Source: Actinomycetes bacterium (GTDB lineage: Bacteria > Actinomycetota > Acidimicrobiia > Acidimicrobiales > Acidimicrobiaceae). Taken from it: DNA of 5,605 nucleotides. Below are positions 1 to 5,605 of the stretch, piece after piece. A model generated the notes under the pieces. The model saw only the letters and a program-made list of their open reading frames with translations, made no database searches and was not told the DNA's origin. The stretch spans positions 1 through 5,605 of the forward strand of contig JAJYFX010000149.1 in the NCBI GenBank assembly GCA_021785315.1. The letters are read 5' to 3'. The position numbers were made by a program, and so were the translations under genes. The stretch's first letter is position 1. Each line of letters begins with the position of its first letter.

Positions 1-176
1 CCTACTTGAATGGCCTGGCGGCCGTGGTACCATCCACATGCCGGGCAAACCACATGTGGTTGCTTCGAAGCGTTGCATTGGGGACAGACGCTGCGTGCTG
101 GAAGCTTCAAGGTCCAGGCCGAAGCTCGCTTCGACCTCGTCTTGGCCTTCGAAGTTTTCCGCTTAGGAACCGCCAT
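1..176 (-). CDS. rpmF: 50S ribosomal protein bL32 (rpmF), 3' end cut by window edge
   Basis: Too short and truncated to stand out as an ORF, but the reverse-strand translation is clear. It starts MAVPKRKTSKAKTRSK and continues through about 58 residues to HGRQAIQV at the window edge. bL32 is a small, basic, zinc-binding protein of the large ribosomal subunit. The conserved MAVPKRKTS start is present, followed by a W at residue 21 and two CxxC knuckles (C31/C34 and C44/C47), so this is the zinc-binding (C+) form. The usual length is 55-65 residues, so only the last few codons are missing. The start is ATG at 176, with a modest GAGAG ribosome site nine bases upstream. It follows the DUF177 gene after 133 nt, the widespread yceD-rpmF pairing, and in actinobacteria rnc usually comes next. 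Identity is very secure. Confidence 0.97.
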   Translation of the reverse strand, partial: MAVPKRKTSKAKTRSKRASAWTLKLPARSVCPQCNASKQPHVVCPACGWYHGRQAIQV

Positions 177-209
177 TTTATCTCGCTCTCACAAATCTTG
201 GGATCTAAT

Positions 210-296
210 AAATTCCCGGGCTGCGACCGACACATTCTAGGTGCTCAGAGCAACCCTTGCGCACATTCAGAGCCGCTCCCAGGTCTCCGGGAATTT
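210..296 (-). other. Inverted repeat in rpmF upstream region, possible structured 5' leader
   Basis: Two perfect 10-base complementary arms, 296-287 (AAATTCCCGG as transcribed) and 219-210 (CCGGGAATTT), flank 67 bases in the 133-nt gap between DUF177 and rpmF. Inside lie a short dyad, TGCTC-A-GAGCA (242-252), and two copies of CACATTC on the plus strand (231-237 and 262-268). The upstream arm falls where the candidate promoter would start transcription. The downstream arm ends 33 bases before the rpmF ATG. A leader RNA is an inference; no known riboswitch or ribosomal-protein leader was recognised. Confidence 0.35.
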
Positions 297-301
297 CCAG
301 A

Positions 302-330
302 GTTATATCCTAACGGTCTTTGTCGGCCAA
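302..330 (-). promoter_or_regulatory. Candidate sigma-70-type promoter for rpmF
   Basis: On the reverse strand a TTGGCC (-35-like, 330-325, four of six consensus bases) is followed by a 17-base spacer and TATAAC (-10-like, 307-302, five of six). The elements span the last codons and stop of the DUF177 gene. Initiation would be expected near 296-294, about 120 nt before the rpmF ATG. This would let rpmF be transcribed independently of the upstream cluster. It was found by eye only, and such matches also arise by chance. Confidence 0.4.
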
Positions 331-843
331 AACGTCAAGTCCGGCCCATCTCGGATCGATTGCGGCATATTCACATCCGCAACGGCCTAGATTCAGCTCC
401 GCACCGCAGCTGACACACAGTCCCAGACAGTTCTCCTTGCACAGCGGAGCAAGCGGGAGCTCCAGAAGGATCTGGTCCTTGACCATTTCCCGCAGGTCAA
501 GAACGTCGCCCGAGTACCGATATGTATCGCTTTCGACGGGAACCCTAGAATCGGGACCAATTCTCTCGTAAAGCTCACATACCGGAATGTGCATCGTCCC
601 GGAGGTGGGATTGAGGCACCGTCTGCACGCGCCCTCCCATCGCGCCGCAATCTCTCCCGTAATTAGCAACCCCCCATGGACCGACTCAGCGACACCCGAT
701 ACCTCTATGATCTGATCGTCCCGCACTCGCGACGACGCCACCTTGAGATCCGCGATCGCGCCGCTCAAGCCAAAACTCATCGATAAACCCGGTTCTTTGC
801 GCAACCGCGTAATCCCGATGATGAAAGAGTGTTTAGAACTCAT
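310..843 (-). CDS. DUF177 / YceD family cysteine-rich protein
   Basis: A 177-residue protein of the DUF177 (YceD) family, conserved next to rpmF in many bacteria. YceD homologues have been linked to 23S rRNA maturation or accumulation, but the biochemical role is not settled, so I assign only a likely ribosome-related cytoplasmic function. The diagnostic cysteine pattern is complete: C73-R-R-C76 in the middle, then C135, C139, C143 and C146 in an LCKENCLGLCVSCGAELN segment, and C155/C157 followed by the DPRWAGL tail (about 163-169). This arrangement suggests metal (zinc) binding, as in the neighbouring bL32. No signal peptide or membrane segment is visible. The ATG start overlaps the preceding stop as ATGA (843-840), and a CAGGA site lies six bases upstream, so translation is probably coupled to the upstream gene. 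About 20 residues before the family core (near MSFGLSG) are poorly conserved; a start at M22 is possible but less well supported. Confidence 0.93.
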   Translation of the reverse strand: MSSKHSFIIGITRLRKEPGLSMSFGLSGAIADLKVASSRVRDDQIIEVSGVAESVHGGLLITGEIAARWEGACRRCLNPTSGTMHIPVCELYERIGPDSRVPVESDTYRYSGDVLDLREMVKDQILLELPLAPLCKENCLGLCVSCGAELNLGRCGCEYAAIDPRWAGLDVLADKDR

Positions 844-1409
844 TCAATATCCTGATCAAAAAAAGGACTCTTGTCCAACTCCGTGTCTTCAGTCCCAGAA
901 TCTCCGAGGGGATCGCTTGGATCAAACGATTCGTTTACGGAAGGGACAAGTTTCGCCCTGCCGGCCTTGACGGATTTATCGATATTTGCAAGAGCGATTT
1001 CAAACTCTGCGAGTTTCTGATCCACGTAATCCAGGGCGGCATATTTCAAACGGGCTGCCTCTTGCTTTGCCTCTTGAATCATTCGATTGGCATTTTGATT
1101 CGCCTGTCTCGTGATCTCTGCCCGAGCAACCAGTCGTTCAGCTTTCGCTGTAGCGGCAGCGATAATCTCATCAGCCTCGAAACGAGCCTTATCGCCAATT
1201 TCGTGCCTCTCCCGAATAACAAGCTGAGCGTTGCGGATCTCGACAGGCAAAGCCTCAAGTGCGGCGTCCACTAAAAAAAGTATCTCGTCGCGAGGCACCA
1301 GTACGGAAGCTGAAAGTGGCATAGCCTTGGCATTTTCCATCAACTCGGCGATGGCCAACAGTGCCTCTTCGAGGGTGATTCTTTTTTCTGAATACTCGTT
1401 GCCGTCCAA
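840..1409 (-). CDS. DivIVA-like coiled-coil protein, SepIVA-like
   Basis: A 189-residue protein resembling the actinobacterial DivIVA-like family that includes mycobacterial SepIVA (Rv2927c), a septum-associated factor involved in division and envelope growth. An N-terminal segment (about 13-55) contains a hydrophobic helix and the family's VPRDEIL/LVD pattern (38-48). It is followed by a long charged, Ala/Glu-rich helix (about 56-148) predicted to form a coiled coil, including RQANQNANRMIQEAKQEAAR (101-120) and DYVDQKLAEFE (127-137). The last 30 residues are acidic and probably disordered. No membrane segment or signal peptide is seen, so a cytoplasmic scaffold is likely. The start is TTG at 1409 with AGGCGG four bases upstream; I found no ATG, GTG or TTG in frame between it and the coaD stop. 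The gene ends in an ATGA overlap with DUF177. Its position between coaD and DUF177/rpmF matches my memory of other actinobacteria. Family assignment is good; the division role is inferred from homology and order. Confidence 0.85.
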   Translation of the reverse strand: MDGNEYSEKRITLEEALLAIAELMENAKAMPLSASVLVPRDEILFLVDAALEALPVEIRNAQLVIRERHEIGDKARFEADEIIAAATAKAERLVARAEITRQANQNANRMIQEAKQEAARLKYAALDYVDQKLAEFEIALANIDKSVKAGRAKLVPSVNESFDPSDPLGDSGTEDTELDKSPFFDQDIE

Positions 1410-1413
1410 TGAT

Positions 1414-1419
1414 CCGCCT
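1414..1419 (-). promoter_or_regulatory. Ribosome binding site of the sepIVA-like gene
   Basis: AGGCGG, one base from the AGGAGG consensus, lies four bases before the TTG at 1409. It supports this start, as no ATG, GTG or TTG is present in frame in the gap after coaD. The short spacing makes it moderate evidence. Confidence 0.5.
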
Positions 1420-1441
1420 ATGGTGCTAACTATGGTGCCAA
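1418..1441. repeat. Two-copy 12-bp tandem repeat between coaD and the sepIVA-like gene
   Basis: CTATGGTGCTAA (1418-1429) is followed directly by CTATGGTGCCAA (1430-1441), with a single mismatch. On the coding strand the unit reads TTRGCACCATAG. It fills half of the 49-nt gap and ends against the ribosome site of the sepIVA-like gene. It could be a simple duplication or a tandem protein-binding site; the sequence alone does not decide. Confidence 0.7.
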
Positions 1442-1458
1442 CAATGCCGAAATGCCAA

Positions 1459-1935
1459 TCAGCGAACGCCCTCTGCGAGAGCTAACGCCACCGGTGGAGG
1501 AACCATTGAGGATACATCTCCGCCGTAATGCCAAACCTCCCGAAGCAACCGAGATGCCAAAAAGGAGAACTCGGCGCTTGTCGGTATGAATACCGTGTCT
1601 ATGCCCGAAAGCTGCCTGTTCATCTGTGCCATTTGAAGTTCATTCTCGAAATCTGACACCGCCCGCAAGCCTCTCACTATTACTGACGCTCCAAGCTCCC
1701 TCGCCAAGGTTACCACCAACGTGGACAGTCCAACTATCTCCACGTTGTTTATGTGAGCTACGCTCTTTTCGATCATCGCCTCCCTCTTTTCCAACGAAAA
1801 CAGAGGGCCGGCCTTCTGCGGATTTCGCATTGCGGCAACTACTACCTTATCGAATAGTTGGGATGCCCTCTCAACTATTTCCAAATGGCCGTTGTGGAAT
1901 GGATCAAAAGAACCGGGAAAAAGAGCGATAATCAA
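1459..1935 (-). CDS. coaD: Phosphopantetheine adenylyltransferase (PPAT)
   Basis: CoaD transfers AMP from ATP to 4'-phosphopantetheine, giving dephospho-CoA and pyrophosphate, the penultimate step of coenzyme A synthesis; it is a cytoplasmic, usually hexameric enzyme. The 158 residues match the normal length. The nucleotidyltransferase signature GSFDPFHNGH (8-17) carries the HxGH catalytic motif at 14-17. K41, R88, R91 (VRGLRA) and E99 (FENELQMAQMNRQL) match known substrate-binding positions. The GGDVSSMVP segment near the C-terminus (138-146) is also typical. One departure: the usual SSS/SST-L-V-K-E loop reads ASRLLRE (127-133). The start is TTG at 1935: an in-frame TAG lies directly upstream and the family sequence begins at once, so no ATG, GTG or upstream alternative exists. 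AGAAAGG, overlapping the end of rsmD, lies 13 bases upstream, which is rather far. The gap to rsmD is 19 nt, and pairing with rsmD is widespread in bacteria. Confidence 0.97.
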   Translation of the reverse strand: MIIALFPGSFDPFHNGHLEIVERASQLFDKVVVAAMRNPQKAGPLFSLEKREAMIEKSVAHINNVEIVGLSTLVVTLARELGASVIVRGLRAVSDFENELQMAQMNRQLSGIDTVFIPTSAEFSFLASRLLREVWHYGGDVSSMVPPPVALALAEGVR

Positions 1936-1954
1936 CTAACTCACAGTGCCTTTC

Positions 1955-2632
1955 TCAATCGCCAGGATCTGAATTTGAAATCAGTGTCACTAATGTAGTT
2001 CCATACTTGCGTTCCACCAATTTCTCGATCCCCGTGGGTAGTTCTATCCGGCTTCCAGTTTCGCACACCATGATAGCTGCAGGAACTTGAAGCAATAGTT
2101 CATTCCAATCGTTGAAGACATAAGGGGGATCGAGAAATGCTATATCGAATCGATCTCCAGAGTAGCCCTTGAGAAAATCCTTGTATGTCGAGGTTCTTAC
2201 CTTTGCGCGGCTGGGCTCTATACCTAGCCCGGCAAGATTTTCCTTTATAACCTTCACCGCGGCGCGAGACTGGTCAACAAAATGAACCTCCCTGGCTCCC
2301 CGCGACAGAGCCTCGATACCCAAGGCCCCAGTCCCTGCAAACAGATCCAGAACCAGTTTGTCTTCGATCCCGACCCGCGACCATAGTATATCGAAAATCG
2401 ACTTTCTGACCCTTGAGGACGTGGGTCTAGTGGCTCCTGAAACATTTGAGAGCAGCTTTCGGTTCTTGTTGGCTCCAGTAAGGACACGCACAAAATAAAA
2501 TTTAGCAAGCATGGGTCCAACAACCGCTAAGTAGTGAAGGTCACATTGCCCTTGAGTCAGAAGCACTGGCCAGATCTTCAGCTTCGAGGCTTCTTCGCTA
2601 GCAGTCCGGCACGACTCTTGCGAAAGACGCAT
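1955..2632 (-). CDS. rsmD: 16S rRNA (guanine(966)-N2)-methyltransferase RsmD
   Basis: RsmD is a SAM-dependent Rossmann-fold methyltransferase that modifies G966 (E. coli numbering) of 16S rRNA on the small subunit. Visible motifs are the substrate-region signature RPTSSRVRKSIFDIL (69-83), SAM-binding motif I with LDLFAGTGALG (95-105), an acidic motif II residue in VDQS (119-122), and the catalytic DPPY (168-171). The 225-residue reading is longer than the usual 180-195. Family similarity begins at about residue 48, where VRVLTGANKNRKL matches the usual MRVIAG start. The ATG at 2632 forms a TGATG overlap with the recG stop, favouring coupled translation of the long form. Internal candidates are ATG at 2512 (residue 41) and GTG at 2491 (residue 48), neither with a convincing ribosome site. 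Gene identity is secure; the N-terminus is not. Confidence 0.95.
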   Translation of the reverse strand: MRLSQESCRTASEEASKLKIWPVLLTQGQCDLHYLAVVGPMLAKFYFVRVLTGANKNRKLLSNVSGATRPTSSRVRKSIFDILWSRVGIEDKLVLDLFAGTGALGIEALSRGAREVHFVDQSRAAVKVIKENLAGLGIEPSRAKVRTSTYKDFLKGYSGDRFDIAFLDPPYVFNDWNELLLQVPAAIMVCETGSRIELPTGIEKLVERKYGTTLVTLISNSDPGD

Positions 2633-4878
2633 CAGCTCAAAAAAAGGAACTCGCTTTCCTCAGGATCCTGGAACGCCCTTATTTCATCTGCAAGATGGGG
2701 ATAGCTTTGCATTAGAGGATCGTCCCCCACAATATCCTTGGCTATCAGCTGAGCCGAGGCCACTAAATCCCTATCTCGAGCCAGTGAAGCCAGCTTTAGG
2801 TCGCTTCTGCCCTTTTGGCGGCGACCCATGATAGTTCCCTCGCCCCTTAGTTCAAGATCCTTTTCGGCTAGATAAAAGCCATCGGTTGACGCCACCATGG
2901 CCTCTATTCGCGGATTCGAAACATCCGGCTCCGTGAGACAAATCAGGTAACAATAACTCCTATGCTGCCCGCGCCCGACCCTACCTCTCAGCTGGTGAAG
3001 CTGCGCGATGCCAAACCTGTCAGCATTCTCTATGACCATGATGGTTGCATTGGGGACATCTACACCCACCTCGATGACTGTGGTGGCAACCAGAACATCC
3101 AATTGATGGATCCGAAACTTCTCCATCTGGTCATCCTTTTCTTTCGCAGTCATTTGACCATGCAACAGACCGAGCCTAAGACCCTTCAACTCGTTGGCGC
3201 CGAGCCGCTCAAACTCCTCTCTAGCGGATTTCGCTACCACCCGTTCCGACCCGTCCACCAAAGGGCATACTATGTAAGCCTGGCGGCCAAGGGCCACTTC
3301 AGAGCGAACCCGTTCGAATACCATTCCGTACTCGTCTCCGGTCTTCGCCCAGCGAGTGCGAATCGGTGTCCTACCTGGAGGAAGTTCATCGAGAACGGTG
3401 AGATCGAGATCTCCGAAAACCGTCATAGCTGCGGTGCGTGGAATTGGCGTCGCAGTCATTACCAGTACGTCAGGATCAAGCCCGTGCCCGGTCCTGGCCC
3501 GCTCTCTCAAAACCGCGCGCTGCTCGACTCCAAATCTATGCTGCTCGTCGACAACAACTGCGCCAAGGGCGCTAAACATCACTCCGTCCGAGATCAGAGA
3601 ATGCGTGCCAACAACAATGTCAATTCGCCCACTGCCCAGCCCATCAAGAATCCTGCGCTTGGCCGCTCCAGGAGTCTTGCTCGACAGCATTTCCACCGAA
3701 ATATTGCGCTCGCTGGATTCGAACAGGCCATCTTCGCTTGATCCTGGCACTTTAAACCCCTTCAGGAGATGTGACAGTGTAATCCAGTGCTGTTCAGCCA
3801 GAACTTCTGTTGGGGCCATCAAGGCTCCCTGATATCCGCCTTGTACGCCCATTAGAAGCATGCCCAGGGCAACCAAAGTTTTGCCAGAGCCGACGTCACC
3901 CTGAAGCAGTCTGTGCATTGGGATGGGAGACCGCATGTCATTGGCAATCTCGTCAAGCGCCCTCTTTTGGGCGCTGGTCAAATCAAAACTCAAGGATGCA
4001 AAAAACTCTGCGATAAGAGAGTTCGATCCTTCGCCCGCCCTCGCAGCTTCGGCTGGAAACAATCCTGCGTTCAAACGCGAAGTATGAACGATACTCCCAA
4101 AAATCGGTTCAACTGCATGTGAAATGCCCTTCGAGTTGTGAGCAGTTTCAACTTTCGACTTTCTGAGCATCAGCTGCAAACGAAGCAGCTCATCAAATGC
4201 CAGCCGGCGACGGGCAGTCATCACCTGCCCCATCGACGAAGGATTGTGAACCGCTTGAATGGCCGCAGACCTTCCCATCAGGCCGAGCCGGCTCAAAACT
4301 TCATCGGGAACAGGGTCGAAAATCTCGCCAGCCCTGTTCAAGGCATCGTCAACCAGTTTGGCTATCTCCCATGACGCCATGCCCGACTTCTCAGACTGAG
4401 GGTAGATAGGAACAATCCTGCCGGTGCGGTCACCTATCAAATCCACGATTGGATTGGACATCTGCGTCACGCGCCGAAATCGCTCCAATTTTCCAAAAAA
4501 GGCGGCCTCAACCCCCTCCTTCAGCTGCTTCGCCCTCCATGCCTGATTGAAAAAAATGATGTGAAGATAACCAGTGCCGTCGAAGGCGTCAACCTCGACG
4601 ATTGTCTTGCCGGTGCGGGTACGGCGCACCGCAGTCCTGCGCACGCGCGCGAGGATCAGCGCCTCCTCGCCAACCGCCAAATCCACCAGTGAAGCCTGCC
4701 GGGTTCTATCCACGTACCGCCGGGGATAGAAGGTGATCATATCAAAAACTGATTCGACGCCCAGTTCCTGAAGCGCCTGGGCCTTTTTATCGCCTACTCC
4801 GCTCAAACGCGTAACCGGTAATGAAATTAGCGAAACTAGATCTCTGATGGTAAAACCTCTGGACTCGTATTTTCCCAA
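2632..4878 (-). CDS. recG: ATP-dependent DNA helicase RecG
   Basis: RecG is a superfamily 2 DNA translocase that remodels stalled replication forks and branch-migrates Holliday junctions. This 748-residue protein is complete; E. coli RecG has 693, and actinobacterial forms are commonly longer. The N-terminal wedge region includes LSGVGDKKAQALQELG (25-40), FYPRRYVDR (50-58) and an OB-fold (about 70-150). Helicase motifs follow in order: I, GDVGSGKT (327-334); Ia, APTEVLAEQ (355-363); II, DEQH (444-447); III, TATPIPRT (475-482); V, TTVIEVGVDVPNA (599-611); VI, QLRGRVGRG (629-637). The RecG-specific C-terminal segment DLELRGEGTIMGRRQKG is at 674-690. A serine- and glutamate-rich stretch (about 376-394), between motifs Ia and II, looks like a lineage-specific loop. 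The start is TTG at 4878, supported by AGTAAGG five bases upstream. The stop shares a base with the rsmD ATG. Confidence 0.98.
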   Translation of the reverse strand: MGKYESRGFTIRDLVSLISLPVTRLSGVGDKKAQALQELGVESVFDMITFYPRRYVDRTRQASLVDLAVGEEALILARVRRTAVRRTRTGKTIVEVDAFDGTGYLHIIFFNQAWRAKQLKEGVEAAFFGKLERFRRVTQMSNPIVDLIGDRTGRIVPIYPQSEKSGMASWEIAKLVDDALNRAGEIFDPVPDEVLSRLGLMGRSAAIQAVHNPSSMGQVMTARRRLAFDELLRLQLMLRKSKVETAHNSKGISHAVEPIFGSIVHTSRLNAGLFPAEAARAGEGSNSLIAEFFASLSFDLTSAQKRALDEIANDMRSPIPMHRLLQGDVGSGKTLVALGMLLMGVQGGYQGALMAPTEVLAEQHWITLSHLLKGFKVPGSSEDGLFESSERNISVEMLSSKTPGAAKRRILDGLGSGRIDIVVGTHSLISDGVMFSALGAVVVDEQHRFGVEQRAVLRERARTGHGLDPDVLVMTATPIPRTAAMTVFGDLDLTVLDELPPGRTPIRTRWAKTGDEYGMVFERVRSEVALGRQAYIVCPLVDGSERVVAKSAREEFERLGANELKGLRLGLLHGQMTAKEKDDQMEKFRIHQLDVLVATTVIEVGVDVPNATIMVIENADRFGIAQLHQLRGRVGRGQHRSYCYLICLTEPDVSNPRIEAMVASTDGFYLAEKDLELRGEGTIMGRRQKGRSDLKLASLARDRDLVASAQLIAKDIVGDDPLMQSYPHLADEIRAFQDPEESEFLFLS

Positions 4879-4883
4879 AGAAA

Positions 4884-4890
4884 CCTTACT
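4884..4890 (-). promoter_or_regulatory. Ribosome binding site deciding the recG TTG start
   Basis: AGTAAGG lies five bases before the TTG at 4878. The spacing is ideal and no better start is available: the only nearby upstream ATG in the gap is followed at once by a stop codon. Confidence 0.6.
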
Positions 4891-4936
4891 AATGACACCA
4901 TATTACATGGCTGTAACTCCAAGTGGCATTTAGAGG

Positions 4937-5605
4937 TTATTCAATGCCAAACAGGTAAGGGTAAAGGGGCTGGCCGCCATGATGTATCTCAATCTCGATG
5001 CCGATCCAGGTCGCCGCGATCCATTCAGACAGCTCCCTTGTCACGGCCTGGGAAGAGCCCTCGCCTTCGATGATGGTGACAATCTCAGCACCCTCAAAGA
5101 TCAGGCTTTGCAAGAGCTTTTTCGACGCTTCGGTAAGATCCGGCGCCACCGAACGAATTCCCTCTCTTGCAATACCCATGTATGCGCCTCTGATGATTTT
5201 CCCGCCTGACCAGGTTGATGATCTAACGGCCCTGGTAACTTCGCCGGCCACAACACGATCTACGCTTGCGCTCATGGTATCGATGTTCTCCGCCATCGAC
5301 GCTGCCGGGTCAAACTCCATGAGAGCGGTAAAGCCCTCGATTATCCCGCTCGTCGGCAGGACGGAAACCTGACGCGAACTCAGTTCTGAAGCGAGTTGGG
5401 CAACGGGAATAATGTTGGCGTTGTTGGGAAGAATAATTACTTCGTCGGCCTCGAGCTCGTCGATAGCCGACAAGATGTCAGCCGTCGAAGGATTCATGGA
5501 CTGTCCGCCCATGACGATCCTGTTTACCCCCATCGAACGGAATATGCGGCCGATTCCCTCGCCGTTGGCTACCGCGACAACCGCCGTCATTGCGCCCTCG
5601 TCAGA
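4937..5605 (-). CDS. DAK2-type protein, FakA/YloV family (C-terminal part; 5' end outside window)
   Basis: The reading frame stays open to the high edge of the window: five codons (SDEGA) precede the ATG at 5590, so that ATG is internal and the gene continues upstream. The 222 residues present match the middle and C-terminal domains of the FakA/YloV family: an NGEGIGRIFRSMGV helix, GGQSMNPSTADIL, the ILPNNANIIP strand-loop, and the characteristic ending HHGGQPLYPYLFGIE. In Firmicutes FakA is the catalytic subunit of fatty acid kinase, phosphorylating fatty acids carried by FakB for phospholipid synthesis. The ATP-binding DhaL (DAK2) domain would lie in the missing N-terminal part, so catalytic residues cannot be checked. 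Actinobacterial members are less well studied, so the substrate is inferred. A DAK2-type gene just upstream of recG is a common actinobacterial arrangement and agrees with the rest of the cluster. Confidence 0.93.
   Translation of the reverse strand, partial: SDEGAMTAVVAVANGEGIGRIFRSMGVNRIVMGGQSMNPSTADILSAIDELEADEVIILPNNANIIPVAQLASELSSRQVSVLPTSGIIEGFTALMEFDPAASMAENIDTMSASVDRVVAGEVTRAVRSSTWSGGKIIRGAYMGIAREGIRSVAPDLTEASKKLLQSLIFEGAEIVTIIEGEGSSQAVTRELSEWIAATWIGIEIEIHHGGQPLYPYLFGIE

Noticed and set aside
6..413. Plus-strand open frame of 135 codons across rpmF and the following gap
   Set aside because: It covers the reverse strand of rpmF, whose identity is clear, and the composition looks like an antisense shadow with no domain.
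2661..2670. Perfect palindrome CAGGATCCTG
   Set aside because: It is inside recG coding sequence specifying ordinary residues; a single 10-bp palindrome of this kind has no supporting context.
2962..3741. Long plus-strand open frame of 259 codons opposite recG
   Set aside because: It lies wholly antisense to an intact, motif-complete recG, shows no recognisable domain, and has no ribosome site I trust. Such frames are expected opposite conserved genes.
3356..3832. Plus-strand open frame of 158 codons opposite recG
   Set aside because: It is antisense to the recG helicase core, rich in Ser/Arg/Pro as is typical of a reversed frame, and has no family resemblance.
5588..5590. ATG at 5590 as the true start of the FakA-like gene
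   Set aside because: The frame stays open to the window edge and the sequence begins mid-domain, so the gene must extend upstream and this ATG is internal.
1..5605. Search for a novel defence, mobile or biosynthetic system
   Set aside because: All coding space is accounted for by conserved housekeeping families in a known actinobacterial order. There are no transposases, integrases, CRISPR repeats, toxin-antitoxin pairs or tRNA genes visible.

Overview
The window is a compact, entirely minus-strand run of housekeeping genes with no mobile element, CRISPR array, RNA gene or defence locus. In transcription order (high to low coordinates) it holds: the C-terminal part of a DAK2-type protein (FakA/YloV family), recG, rsmD, coaD, a DivIVA-like coiled-coil protein resembling mycobacterial SepIVA, a DUF177/YceD protein, and the start of rpmF (ribosomal protein bL32), which runs off the low edge. 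Apart from a 58-nt gap before recG, a 49-nt gap before the sepIVA-like gene and a 133-nt gap before rpmF, the genes abut or overlap.

The gene order and the SepIVA-like gene point to an actinobacterium. From memory, Streptomyces and mycobacteria carry the same block or parts of it, with rnc usually following rpmF/DUF177. Base composition looks near-balanced rather than GC-rich, and three of six visible starts are TTG. This suits a moderate-GC lineage such as some Acidimicrobiia, but that placement is a guess.

Layout: 5605-4937 FakA-like protein (5' end cut); 4878-2632 recG; 2632-1955 rsmD, joined to recG by a one-base TGATG overlap; 1935-1459 coaD; 1409-840 sepIVA-like; 843-310 DUF177, joined by a four-base ATGA overlap; 176-1 rpmF (3' end cut). 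No gene-free stretch exceeds 300 bases.

Functionally the cluster mixes DNA repair (RecG), ribosome maturation (RsmD, the DUF177 protein, bL32), coenzyme A synthesis (CoaD), a likely septum or cell-envelope factor, and a fatty-acid-kinase-like protein. The tight packing suggests co-transcription, with a possible extra promoter before rpmF.

The least explained piece is the 133-nt rpmF upstream region. It contains a plausible promoter and a perfect 10-bp inverted repeat that would close a 67-nt loop, so it could be a structured 5' leader. I see no previously undescribed multi-gene system here.
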